Below the pieces are notes generated by a model that had not been told where the DNA came from, searched no databases, and worked only from the letters and a program-made list of their open reading frames with translations. A DNA stretch of 37,683 bases from Hyphomonadaceae bacterium UBA5336. GTDB taxonomy: Bacteria > Pseudomonadota > Alphaproteobacteria > Caulobacterales > Hyphomonadaceae. The position numbers were made by a program, and so were the translations under genes. The stretch lies in contig DHQO01000002.1 in assembly GCA_002408125.1 (NCBI GenBank), positions 191,529 to 229,211 on the forward strand. Direction: 5' to 3'. Below, piece after piece: positions 1-7,655 of the stretch (its first letter is position 1; each line of letters starts with the position of its first letter).

Positions 1-14
1 ATGATATATCATTT
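1..14. promoter_or_regulatory. GntR operator site 1 (cut by window edge)
   Basis: The window opens inside a copy of the 16-bp palindrome: ATGATATATCATTT is visible and the first bases of the left arm are outside. It lies downstream of the stop codon at 78, so it cannot serve the leftward methyltransferase operon. It most likely belongs to a transcription unit beyond the left edge, which implies that the regulon continues there. Confidence 0.75.
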
Positions 15-77
15 GAAAATTGGTCTTGTCGAGCATTCCTGTGTCCGATGCGCCAACTGTGGAGAAATTGCCTGAAA

Positions 78-437
78 TCAGGACGCCAGCTGGTCACCAA
101 CCTGCTCGGAAGTCATTTCTTCGCCCGCCTCGATGGCCTCGCGGTCCTGCTGGATCACGCGCAGAATGCGCGCGATGAACTCCTGGGTCGTCAGGGCGCG
201 TTCGGCCGCTTCCTCACGGGTCGGCTCGAACCCGTCGATGGCGGCCTTCGAAACCGTGTCGCCACGCTCGAGCAGCCGTTCCACCGTATCGAGACGCTCG
301 CGCAAAACCGATACCTCCTGGGCCAACGCCATGGTGATGTTAAGCACGCGCTCGACATCGCCATCCTTCAGGAACCAGGGGCGGGCCCCTTTCGACTTGG
401 CGCCCGCCTGCAGGAAGGGATCAATGGAAGAAGTCAT
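78..437 (-). CDS. Small conserved-looking protein paired with a methyltransferase
   Basis: This 119-residue protein has no signal peptide or membrane segment. Residues of about 30-115 are rich in Glu, Arg and Leu in helical patterns, so it is probably an all-helical, possibly coiled-coil, soluble protein. I do not recognise a family. Its ATG lies 3 bp after the stop of the methyltransferase gene, so the two are almost certainly cotranscribed, and the small protein may be a partner or accessory subunit of that enzyme. That role rests on gene order alone. Codon use matches the neighbours. The gene ends 63 bp before the operator at the window edge. Confidence 0.7.
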   Translation of the reverse strand: MTSSIDPFLQAGAKSKGARPWFLKDGDVERVLNITMALAQEVSVLRERLDTVERLLERGDTVSKAAIDGFEPTREEAAERALTTQEFIARILRVIQQDREAIEAGEEMTSEQVGDQLAS

Positions 438-440
438 GGA

Positions 441-1670
441 TCAGGCTACCTTCTTTGCGCCGACGACATGCCAGGCAGCCTTGCGGCCGAAATCTTCGCT
501 GTCATCGTCTGCCGCATCCGGGAAGACTTCCTTGTCGACCACCGCGGCGACCGCACCGTGCATCAACTCATTGTCGCCGAAGCCGGCTTCCTTCATCCAG
601 GCATCGAGATCGATCTCATGCATTTTCGACCAGAAGGGCTCGGCGTTGTAGAAGGCGTCCCAGTCGCGCATGGCCTGCTCGAACAAGGTCATGCTCGCAT
701 CATATTGCGGCTGCTCGACATGCAGGACGATGCCGTCCGGTTTCAGAAGGCGCCGCGTTTCCGCGAAGATTTTCGGCATGGTCTCATAGCAGGTCTCGTG
801 CAGGAACATGGTCGACTGGATCCAGTCGAAGCTCTCATCCTCGAACAGATCCTTCAGATCGGACACATCGGCCTGCACGAAGGAGACATTCTCCACACCA
901 AGCGTCTTGGCGCGCGCGAGACCATAGCGCAGCATGGGCGCGCCGGCATCCACGCCGATCACTTCCGCATCAGGGAAAGCCTCTGCCAGCGGCAGGACAT
1001 TGTGGCCGAGTCCGCAGCCGATATCGAGGATGCGCTTGGGCTTGAAGTCCGGGAAGGTCTCCTTCACCCATTTCGCCACGGCCATGCCGCCGCCATCATT
1101 GAAACGCCCCAGCATGCCGCCTGTGGTGGCGAAGATGCCGGAATCATAATTGGCCGGCCCGGTGACATCGCCCGGCACCAGTTCGGTATGATAGCTGCCC
1201 GGCATGCAGTGATGGTCGATCATTTCCACGCCGCGCGGCAGCTTCATCCCCGGATTGAGTTTCAGGCGCGGATCGTTCTCCGTCAGCTCGCGGGCTTTCG
1301 CATTCAGGCTGTCGGCCTGGCGCTGGGTCACCCAGCGGCCGGCCTGCTGGCGCGATTCCATGGTCGAGCGGCGCAGCGCCGACCACCATTGCCACATCGG
1401 ATCGCCGGTCAGCGCGCGGCGCACCTCATGACGGTCGGCAAAGGGCTTGCCGGTTTCTTGAGCGTGCTTCGGCGCCACACGCGCCTCGAAGGCTTCCGCC
1501 ACACCGGGCATGACCCGGGTGGAGAGGTGACGGTTCATATGGGTGAGGAAGTTGAACCGCGCGATTTCGTCATGCGTGGTCTCAGGGAACATGCCATGGC
1601 GGCCAACGACGCGATAGTCGGGCGGGCCGTCATAGTCCGGGCTTGCATTCCTGCCTTCTCCGTCAGCCAT
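441..1670 (-). CDS. Class I SAM-dependent methyltransferase
   Basis: This 409-residue protein has an N-terminal region of about 200 residues of unknown type and a C-terminal Rossmann methyltransferase domain. Motif I, LDIGCGLGHN, starts near residue 215, is followed by an acidic VIGVD strand end, and a FVQADVSDL motif binds the adenine side of SAM. The reading frame stays open far upstream, but ATG at 1670 is preceded by an AAGGAG ribosome site and begins the compositionally normal part; anything upstream would overlap the divergent gene at 1785. The methyl acceptor is unknown. Operator site 2 lies 72 bp upstream and is shared with the rightward operon, so methylation probably belongs to the same catabolic programme. 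It is followed by the 119-residue partner gene. Confidence 0.85.
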   Translation of the reverse strand: MADGEGRNASPDYDGPPDYRVVGRHGMFPETTHDEIARFNFLTHMNRHLSTRVMPGVAEAFEARVAPKHAQETGKPFADRHEVRRALTGDPMWQWWSALRRSTMESRQQAGRWVTQRQADSLNAKARELTENDPRLKLNPGMKLPRGVEMIDHHCMPGSYHTELVPGDVTGPANYDSGIFATTGGMLGRFNDGGGMAVAKWVKETFPDFKPKRILDIGCGLGHNVLPLAEAFPDAEVIGVDAGAPMLRYGLARAKTLGVENVSFVQADVSDLKDLFEDESFDWIQSTMFLHETCYETMPKIFAETRRLLKPDGIVLHVEQPQYDASMTLFEQAMRDWDAFYNAEPFWSKMHEIDLDAWMKEAGFGDNELMHGAVAAVVDKEVFPDAADDDSEDFGRKAAWHVVGAKKVA

Positions 1671-1741
1671 GAGCTGTCTCCTTTTTAAGCATGAGTGAGC
1701 CTGCTGCACACTTCCTATCACACCCCCTATCATTCTCCAAT

Positions 1742-1757
1742 AAATGATATACCATTT
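1742..1757. promoter_or_regulatory. GntR operator site 2 (divergent promoter)
   Basis: AAATGATATACCATTT is a near-perfect palindrome lying between the leftward methyltransferase gene (start 1670) and the rightward HapK-like gene (start 1785). It is 28 bp before the rightward start and 72 bp before the leftward one, so one site could control both promoters. Confidence 0.85.
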
Positions 1758-1784
1758 GATCCTTCTCAAGAGCGGAGATGGGAA

Positions 1785-2099
1785 ATGGTGCAGAAGATAG
1801 TGGTCCTGTTCAATCTGAAACCCGGCGTCTCGGCGGAAGATTATGAAGCCTGGGCGAAAACGAAAGACATTCCGACAGTGAACGGGCTGACCTCGGTGGA
1901 TGCGTTCACCGTGTTCAGAAGCGCCGGCCTTCTGGGCAGCGAGGAAGCCCCGCCCTATGCCTATATCGAGATCATCGACGTGAACGATATGGGCGTCTTC
2001 GGCCAGGAAGTGTCGAGCGAGACCATGCAGGCCGTGGCCGGCGAGTTCCAGGCCATGGCGAGCGACCTCGCCTTCATCCTCACCGACAAGCTCGGATAG
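1785..2099 (+). CDS. REDY-like (HapK-type) small protein
   Basis: This 104-residue soluble protein begins MVQKIVVLFNLK and contains the DYEAWAKTKDIPTVNGL stretch that I associate with the REDY/HapK family, a dimeric alpha-beta barrel fold related to small monooxygenases and isomerases. HapK was first noted in a prodigiosin (tripyrrole) gene cluster, but its reaction is not firmly known. ATG at 1785 has a GGAG ribosome site; an in-frame extension to 1695 would run through the operator and looks non-coding. It is the first gene of an operon with an SDR and a PuuE-like amidohydrolase, 28 bp after operator site 2. The family call is by eye and moderately sure; the function is open. Confidence 0.7.
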   Translation: MVQKIVVLFNLKPGVSAEDYEAWAKTKDIPTVNGLTSVDAFTVFRSAGLLGSEEAPPYAYIEIIDVNDMGVFGQEVSSETMQAVAGEFQAMASDLAFILTDKLG

Positions 2100-2105
2100 G
2101 CGGCC

Positions 2106-2945
2106 ATGACCAGACAGTTCGAAGGCAAGACGGCCGTCATCACCGGCTCGGGCCGCAAGAAAGGGCTGGGCGAAGCCATCGCCAAACGCCTGGCCAGCGA
2201 AGGCGCAAACATCGTTCTCTCCGACCTCGGCACCTCCCGCGACACGGCCACATCCGACGGCCATATCGGCCACACGGCGGAGATGCTTGAAATCGCCAGC
2301 GAGATTGAGGCGCTGGGGGCGAAGGCTTCCTGCTTCAATTGCGATGTGCGCGATCTCGGCGAAGTCGAGGCCCTCGCCTCGCATGCAGTCGACACGTTTG
2401 GCGGTATCGACATCTGGGTGAACAATGCCGGTATCGGCTATATCATGAAGCCGCTTCTGGAAGTCTCCGAAGCCGACTGGCGCGCCGTGATCGACGTCAA
2501 TCTCACCGGCGCCTTTTTCGGCCTGAAGACGGCTGCCAAGCACATGATCGCGCGCGGCCAGGGCGGGCGGATCGTCAATATCGCCTCGCAGGCGGCCAAG
2601 TCCGGCTTCCCCCACGCCCAGGCCTATACCAGCTCCAAGCATGGCCTTGTCGGCCTGGTGCGGTCGGCCTCCATCGAACTCGGCCCGCACGGCATCACCG
2701 TGAACAATGTCTGCCCCAACCATGTCACCACCGGGCTCGGCGCCTGGCAGAACGAGTATTTCTCCAAGGTGGTCGGCGCGGAGTCAGTCGAGGACTATCT
2801 CGACGCCATGGCCAAACGCATCCCCATGGGGCGACCCGGCTTGCCGGAAGACACGGCCAATGCGGTTGCATGGCTCTGCTCGGACCAAGCCAATTACGTA
2901 ACCGCCGAAAGCATGAATGTCTCCGGCGGCGAGGAGCCTCATTGA
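2106..2945 (+). CDS. Short-chain dehydrogenase/reductase (SDR)
   Basis: This 279-residue protein is a classical SDR. The nucleotide-binding loop is VITGSGRKKGLGEA (about residues 11-24), slightly longer than the usual TGxxxGxG, the NNAG motif is at 106-109, and the catalytic residues are Ser161, Tyr174 and Lys178 (YTSSK). It should oxidise a hydroxyl or reduce a carbonyl with NAD(P)H. The acidic residue after the second strand (SDLG, about 39-42) favours NAD, which is an inference. It starts 6 bp after the HapK-like gene, and its stop overlaps the next start by one base (tgATG), so translation is probably coupled. The substrate is unknown. Confidence 0.9.
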   Translation: MTRQFEGKTAVITGSGRKKGLGEAIAKRLASEGANIVLSDLGTSRDTATSDGHIGHTAEMLEIASEIEALGAKASCFNCDVRDLGEVEALASHAVDTFGGIDIWVNNAGIGYIMKPLLEVSEADWRAVIDVNLTGAFFGLKTAAKHMIARGQGGRIVNIASQAAKSGFPHAQAYTSSKHGLVGLVRSASIELGPHGITVNNVCPNHVTTGLGAWQNEYFSKVVGAESVEDYLDAMAKRIPMGRPGLPEDTANAVAWLCSDQANYVTAESMNVSGGEEPH

Positions 2946-3844
2946 TGAGCTATGTCAAAGATCCCGCTCCGGAGGGCTTTACCTGGCCAAACGGGGCAAA
3001 GCTCGCCCTGACCATCGTGGTCAATGTCGAGGAAGGCGCTGAACGGCGCATCGACGAAGGCGATAAGCGCCCAGAACCCGTCGACGAGCTTGGCGCGGTA
3101 CCGGGCAAGCCGATCCGCGTGCATGGCAATGAGTCCAATTACCAGTACGGCATCAATCGCGGCGCGCCCCGCGTCCTCAAGCTGCTGGATGAGGCCGGCG
3201 TGCCCGCCACCTGGACCGTCTGCGGCCAGGCCCTGCAGAAGGCGCCCTGGCTCGGCGAGGCGATTGCCAAACGCGGCGACGAGCCTTGCAATCACGGACA
3301 CAAATGGGCCTTTACGAGCTTCATGTCACCGGAAGACGAGCGCGCCTTCATCGCCAAGGGAACCGACTCGATCCTGGAGACGACCGGGCGCAAGCCGGCC
3401 GGCTGGCTGTCGCGCTACCTGCATAGCGACATCACGCGCCGCATCCTGATCGAGCAGGGCTATGCCTATCATATGGACGACTATTCCGACGATTTCCCCT
3501 TCTGGGCGCTGACGGAAATGGAGGACGGCTCGCAAAAGCCGATTGTCGTGCTGCCCTATGCCATTGATTCCAATGACATGAAGTTCTGGCTCGCCCCGGC
3601 CTTCACCCCGGATATGTGGCTCGATTATGCCAAGCGCAGTTTCGACTGGCTCTATGCCGAATCCCAGGAAGAGGGCGCGCGGATGATAAGCCTCGGGCTG
3701 CATCTGCGTATCATCGGCCGTCCGGGCCGGATCGGCGCTTTCCGGGACTTCCTGAACTATGTGACCTCGAAGGAAGATGTCTGGATCACGACCCGCGAAC
3801 AGGTCGCCCGACACTTTGCCGAGACCGTGCCCGCCCCGGTCTGA
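2945..3844 (+). CDS. PuuE-like amidohydrolase of the polysaccharide deacetylase (CE4) fold, copy 1
   Basis: This 299-residue protein has the features of the allantoinase PuuE branch of the CE4 fold: a VVNVEEGAE segment near residue 25, a histidine motif CNHGHKW at 116-121, and the terminal GLHLRIIGRPGR motif with His253. PuuE enzymes open allantoin, and as I recall bacterial cyclic-imide hydrolases belong to the same branch, so a C-N bond in a ring is the likely target rather than a polysaccharide. There is no signal peptide, so it acts in the cytoplasm. It is the last gene of its operon and is followed by a strong terminator. It is one of three divergent paralogues in the window (others at 21554 and 22458). 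The exact substrate is not known. Confidence 0.82.
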   Translation: MSYVKDPAPEGFTWPNGAKLALTIVVNVEEGAERRIDEGDKRPEPVDELGAVPGKPIRVHGNESNYQYGINRGAPRVLKLLDEAGVPATWTVCGQALQKAPWLGEAIAKRGDEPCNHGHKWAFTSFMSPEDERAFIAKGTDSILETTGRKPAGWLSRYLHSDITRRILIEQGYAYHMDDYSDDFPFWALTEMEDGSQKPIVVLPYAIDSNDMKFWLAPAFTPDMWLDYAKRSFDWLYAESQEEGARMISLGLHLRIIGRPGRIGAFRDFLNYVTSKEDVWITTREQVARHFAETVPAPV

Positions 3845-3870
3845 GTCGATGAATTCAGGACTCCTGATGA

Positions 3871-3898
3871 AACAGGTGCCGGCCGGCACCTGTTTTTT
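3871..3898 (+). terminator. Rho-independent terminator
   Basis: A perfect 24-bp inverted repeat (AACAGGTGCC paired with GGCACCTGTT around GGCC) is followed directly by a T run, 27 bp after the stop of the amidohydrolase gene. It closes the HapK-SDR-amidohydrolase operon and insulates it from the CitE operon. Confidence 0.93.
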
Positions 3899-3926
3899 CA
3901 TTGCGGCGTCTGAATGGGGTTTACGG

Positions 3927-3942
3927 AAAAGATATATCATTT
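3927..3942. promoter_or_regulatory. GntR operator site 3
   Basis: AAAAGATATATCATTT matches the consensus except for one base in the left arm. It lies between the terminator and the CitE-like gene, 20 bp before its GTG start, so it should control the CitE-MaoC-dehydrogenase-CoA-transferase operon. Confidence 0.8.
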
Positions 3943-3962
3943 AATCTGAGGCGACAAATTCG

Positions 3963-4784
3963 GTGTATCCCATGACCTCCAGTTACAAGTCTCTTCTGTT
4001 CGTGCCCGGCGCACGCCCTGATCGGTTCGACAAGGCCGCCAGTGCCGGTGCTGATACCATCATCATCGACCTCGAAGACGCCGTTCTTCCGGAAGACAAG
4101 GCAACGGCGCGGCAGTCGGCGCTGGACTGGCTGGCGGCCAGGCCGGCGGGTCTGCGCGCCGCGCTGCGGATCAATTCCCTGCGCACGCCCTATGGCAGCG
4201 CCGACCTGGCAGCCCTGATCGAGACCGGTGTGCAGCCGGAATTCATCATGGTGCCCAAGGCCGAAACCGGTGTGGATATCGAGATCGTCTGCGAGGCGCT
4301 CGACAACGACCGCGTGGTCGCCGTGATCGAGAGCGGACGCGGCCTCGCCAATGCAATGGATATTGCCAGGGCCACCCCGATGGGCGTGCTGTTCGGCGGC
4401 GCGGATTTCTCCGCCAGCCTCGGCGCGGATCTCTCCAGCGCGCCGGCCATGAGCCATGCGCGCGGCGCCATCGCGGCGGCCTGCGGCCAAGCCGGCGTGC
4501 CGGCTTATGACGTGCCATTCCTCGATGTCGGCGATGAGGATGGCCTCCGCGAGACCACCTCGGCGGCAAAAGCTTATGGGTTTTCCGGCCGCGCCTGCAT
4601 CCACCCCAAACAGGTCGCCACGGTAAACAGCGTCTTCACGCCGAGTCCGGCCGAGCTGGAAGAAGCCAGGGCGATCATCGCGGCCCTGAACGCGGCCGAA
4701 GGCGGCGCGGTCCTGCACCGCGGCAAGCTTGTCGACCGTCCCATCATCCTGGCGGCCGAGCGCATGCTCGCCCGCCCATCCTGA
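3963..4784 (+). CDS. HpcH/HpaI-CitE family acyl-CoA lyase
   Basis: This protein of about 273 residues is a CitE-type TIM-barrel lyase. It has the N-terminal SLLFVPGARPDRF signature, Arg70 in RIN, and the two Mg2+ ligands Glu123 (VIESGRGL) and Asp148 (FGGADF). Relatives split malyl-CoA, beta-methylmalyl-CoA or citramalyl-CoA to glyoxylate or pyruvate plus an acyl-CoA. The GTG at 3963 has TGAGG 11 bp upstream; ATG at 3972 is the alternative start. It is the first gene of a five-gene operon with MaoC, acyl-CoA dehydrogenase and two CaiB CoA-transferases. A CoA-transferase, a hydratase and a CitE lyase make up the known itaconate degradation set (Ict-Ich-Ccl), so a citramalyl-CoA-like substrate is plausible. 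Confidence 0.88.
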   Translation: MYPMTSSYKSLLFVPGARPDRFDKAASAGADTIIIDLEDAVLPEDKATARQSALDWLAARPAGLRAALRINSLRTPYGSADLAALIETGVQPEFIMVPKAETGVDIEIVCEALDNDRVVAVIESGRGLANAMDIARATPMGVLFGGADFSASLGADLSSAPAMSHARGAIAAACGQAGVPAYDVPFLDVGDEDGLRETTSAAKAYGFSGRACIHPKQVATVNSVFTPSPAELEEARAIIAALNAAEGGAVLHRGKLVDRPIILAAERMLARPS

Positions 4785-4800
4785 ACACTGGAGAGCCCCA

Positions 4801-5322
4801 ATGGTGCAGAATTTCAAACAGGTCGGCGAGAACCGCTATCGCGAGACCTTCGGCCGGTATTTCGAGGATTTCCATGTCGGCGACATCTATGAGCACCGCC
4901 CTGGCAAGACGGTAACCGAGTATGACAACCACCTCTTCACCCTGCTCACCCTGAACACCCACCCGATGCATTTCGATGCCGAGTTCGCCAAGGCCAGCGA
5001 GTTCGGGAAGAACCTCGTCGTCTCCCCCTACACCCTTGCCCTGTTGATCGGCATGAGCGTGACCGATTGCAGCCAGAAGGCGATCGCCAATCTCGGCATG
5101 GACGAGGTGAAGTTCACCGCCCCGGTCTTCGCCGGCGACACGATCTATGGCGAGAGCGAGGTGCTGGCCAAGCGCGAGAGCAAATCGCGCCCCGGCCAGG
5201 GCATCGTGACGATCGTGACCCGCGGCTACAAGCAGGACGGCACGATGATCTGCACCTTCAAGCGCAACATGCTGATCCCGTCTGCCGGCAATGCCGTGGA
5301 AGACAAGGTCGAGAATTACTAG
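4801..5322 (+). CDS. MaoC-family (R)-specific enoyl-CoA hydratase-like protein
   Basis: This 173-residue single hot-dog domain carries the MaoC pattern HRPGKTVTEYD (32-42) and NTHPMHFDAEFA (52-63). Family members add water across an enoyl-CoA double bond; relatives include itaconyl-CoA and mesaconyl-CoA hydratases, which work next to CitE-type lyases as here. In the motif usually written GDxNPxH, the aspartate position appears to be Asn52 and the Asn position His54; this may be normal for the subfamily, and I cannot check it without an alignment. The gene has a GGAG ribosome site and follows the CitE gene by 16 bp. Confidence 0.85.
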   Translation: MVQNFKQVGENRYRETFGRYFEDFHVGDIYEHRPGKTVTEYDNHLFTLLTLNTHPMHFDAEFAKASEFGKNLVVSPYTLALLIGMSVTDCSQKAIANLGMDEVKFTAPVFAGDTIYGESEVLAKRESKSRPGQGIVTIVTRGYKQDGTMICTFKRNMLIPSAGNAVEDKVENY

Positions 5323-5331
5323 GCGCGCGAG

Positions 5332-6516
5332 ATGACCGATACTTTGACAGAAGACGACCGCCTCATGCTCGACGCCATTGGCAAATGGCTTGAGCAGCGC
5401 GTCAAGCCCGTCGCCATGCAGCTTGAACATGATGATATCTATCCCCACGACCTGGTCGCGGACATGAAGGAGCTTGGCCTGTTCGGCGCGATCATAGACG
5501 AGGAATATGGCGGGCTGGGCCTCTCGGCCTCGACCTATGCCCACATCGTGACCCTGATCTCCGAAGAGTGGATGAGCCTGACCGGCATCTTCAACTCCCA
5601 CCTGATGATGGCCACCATCGTCCAGAAATTCGGGACCCGGAAGCAGAAGGAGTACTGGCTACCGAAATTCGCCGCCGGCGAGATCCGCGGCAGCCTGGCG
5701 CTGACCGAGCCGAATGCTGGCACCGACCTGCAAGCGCTGACCACCCGAGCCAAGCGCGTCGGCGACAAATATGTCGTCGAAGGTGCCAAGACCTGGATCT
5801 CCAATGCCATCCAGGGCAATTGCGCTGCCGCGCTGGTGAAGACGGACCCCGAGGCCCAGCCGCGCTACAAGGGCATGTCCATGCTCATCACCCAGACCAA
5901 GAGCGCGCCGGACACCGAGGATCACTTCCCGGGCGTCACCAATGGCAACAAGCTGGAAAAGCTCGGCTACAAGGGCATCGATTCCGGCGAGCTGATCTAT
6001 GACGGCTATGAATGCGACGCCGAGCTCAGCCTGGTCGGCGGCGAGGAGGGCAAGGGCTTCTACATGGCCACCGGCGGGCTGGAGATCGGGCGGATCAATG
6101 TCGCGGCGCGCTCTGTCGGCATCGCCAGGCGCGCCCTGCGGGAATCGGTCGCCTATGCCCAGTCGCGCAAGACCATGGGCAAGCCGATCAGCGAGCACCA
6201 GGCGATCCAGCTCAAGCTCGGTGAAATGGCGGCCAGGACCCGCGCGGCCGAACTGCTCGTACAGGATGCCGCGCGCCTCTATGATCTCGGCCAGCGCGTC
6301 GACATGGAAGCGGGCATGGCGAAATATTTCGCCTCCGAAACCGCCATGTACTGCGCCAGCGAGGCCATGCGTATCCATGGCGGGTATGGCTATTCCAAGG
6401 AGTATCCCGTCGAGCGGCTCTACCGCGACGCCCCGCTGATGTGCATCGGCGAGGGCACCAATGAGATGCAGCGCATCATCATTGCCAAGCAGCTCATCAA
6501 ACGGAATCCGATCTGA
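5332..6516 (+). CDS. Acyl-CoA dehydrogenase
   Basis: This 394-residue protein is a full-length FAD-dependent acyl-CoA dehydrogenase. Visible landmarks are LALTEPNAGTD in the FAD region (about 123-133), the RKTMGKPISEHQ helix, RIHGGYGYSKEYPVER, and the catalytic glutamate, Glu374, in IGEGTNEMQR. It introduces an alpha,beta double bond in a CoA thioester and passes electrons to ETF. It sits after MaoC and before two CaiB genes; its stop overlaps the next start by one base. In the operon it could prepare the enoyl-CoA for MaoC. Its chain-length or branching preference cannot be read from the sequence. Confidence 0.93.
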   Translation: MTDTLTEDDRLMLDAIGKWLEQRVKPVAMQLEHDDIYPHDLVADMKELGLFGAIIDEEYGGLGLSASTYAHIVTLISEEWMSLTGIFNSHLMMATIVQKFGTRKQKEYWLPKFAAGEIRGSLALTEPNAGTDLQALTTRAKRVGDKYVVEGAKTWISNAIQGNCAAALVKTDPEAQPRYKGMSMLITQTKSAPDTEDHFPGVTNGNKLEKLGYKGIDSGELIYDGYECDAELSLVGGEEGKGFYMATGGLEIGRINVAARSVGIARRALRESVAYAQSRKTMGKPISEHQAIQLKLGEMAARTRAAELLVQDAARLYDLGQRVDMEAGMAKYFASETAMYCASEAMRIHGGYGYSKEYPVERLYRDAPLMCIGEGTNEMQRIIIAKQLIKRNPI

Positions 6517-7655
6517 TGGCGGGGCTCCTGGACGGTATCCGCATCCTGTCGGTGGAACAGTATGGCGCCGGCCCCTATGGCACCATGCTGCTGGCCGATC
6601 TCGGCGCGGAAGTGATCAAGATCGAGGATCGCGCGCGTGGCGGCGATGTCTCGCGCGGCGTGACCCCCTACCCGCTTGGCGAGGATGACAGCCAGTTCTT
6701 CCAGACCTTTTCCAAGGGCAAGAAGTCGGTCTGCCTGGACCTGAAATCGGCAGACGGGCGCGCGGCCTTCCTCCGCCTGGTCGAGGGCGCCGATGCGGTC
6801 GCCAACAATCTGCGCGGCGACCAGCCGGCCAAGCTCGGCCTGACCTTCGAGGCACTGAAGGCGGCCAATCCGAAAATCGTCTGCGCGCATCTCTCAGCCT
6901 ATGGCCGCGATACGCCGCGCGCGGCCTGGCCGGGCTATGACTATCTCATGCAGGCCGAAGCCGGCTTCATGTCGGTCACTGGCGAGCCCGGCGGGCCGCC
7001 GGTCCGGTTCGGCCTCTCCATGGTCGATTTCCATACCGGCAGCCACCTGGCGACCGTCCTGCTGGCAGGGGTCATCTCTGCCATGCGCAGCGGAGTGGGC
7101 TGCGACGTGGATGTCTGCCTGTTCGACACCGCGCTGCACCAGACTTCCTATCCAGCCACTTGGTATCTCAACGAAGGTCATGAGCCCGAGCGCCTGCCGC
7201 GCGGCGCACACCCCTCCATCGCGCCCTCCCAGCTGTTCCGGACAAAGGATGGCTGGGGCCTTCTGATGTGCCAGATCCCGAAATTCTGGGACCGGTTCTG
7301 CGAACTGGCCGAGGCCCCGGATCTGGCGAGCGATCCGCGCTTTGCCAACAACACCGCCCGCCGGGCACATCTCGCGGACCTGACCGAGGCGATCGACGCC
7401 ATCCTGGCCACGCGGACCACTGCGGAATGGATGGACCTGCTCGGCGGCGAAGTGCCGTTCGCGCCGGTCCTCGACTTCGCCGGCACCTTCGAAAACCCCT
7501 ATGTCCACGAGATCGGCATGATCGAAACCGTGGACCATCCGGCCCGGCCGGAGGGGCTGCAATTGCTCGCCTCGCCCTTCAAGGTGAATGGCAAGCGCCC
7601 TGTCTCCTCGCGCGCGCCCCTGATCGGCGAGCATGACAAGAGCCTGCTGGAATGA
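6516..7655 (+). CDS. CaiB/BaiF family (type III) CoA-transferase 1
   Basis: This 379-residue protein has the family fold landmarks: the N-terminal GIRILSVEQYGAGPYGTMLLADLGAEVIKIE, and the catalytic aspartate Asp171 in MVDFHTGSH. Type III enzymes transfer CoA between carboxylic acids, commonly from succinyl-CoA, through an aspartyl-CoA intermediate. It overlaps the dehydrogenase gene by one base and the next CaiB gene by four bases (ATGA), so the two CaiB products are probably made together and may form a heterodimer or act on two different acids. In this operon the acceptor is expected to be the acid later processed by the acyl-CoA dehydrogenase, MaoC and CitE-type enzymes. Confidence 0.9.
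   Translation: MAGLLDGIRILSVEQYGAGPYGTMLLADLGAEVIKIEDRARGGDVSRGVTPYPLGEDDSQFFQTFSKGKKSVCLDLKSADGRAAFLRLVEGADAVANNLRGDQPAKLGLTFEALKAANPKIVCAHLSAYGRDTPRAAWPGYDYLMQAEAGFMSVTGEPGGPPVRFGLSMVDFHTGSHLATVLLAGVISAMRSGVGCDVDVCLFDTALHQTSYPATWYLNEGHEPERLPRGAHPSIAPSQLFRTKDGWGLLMCQIPKFWDRFCELAEAPDLASDPRFANNTARRAHLADLTEAIDAILATRTTAEWMDLLGGEVPFAPVLDFAGTFENPYVHEIGMIETVDHPARPEGLQLLASPFKVNGKRPVSSRAPLIGEHDKSLLE

Noticed and set aside
48..1688. A 546-codon rightward open frame
   Set aside because: It is antisense to the methyltransferase and its partner, has no recognisable domain, and is explained by the GC-rich codon pattern of the real genes.
441..2723. A very long leftward frame that would extend the methyltransferase to about 760 residues
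   Set aside because: The part beyond 1670 is antisense to the HapK-like and SDR genes and crosses the operator; a good ribosome site precedes ATG 1670.
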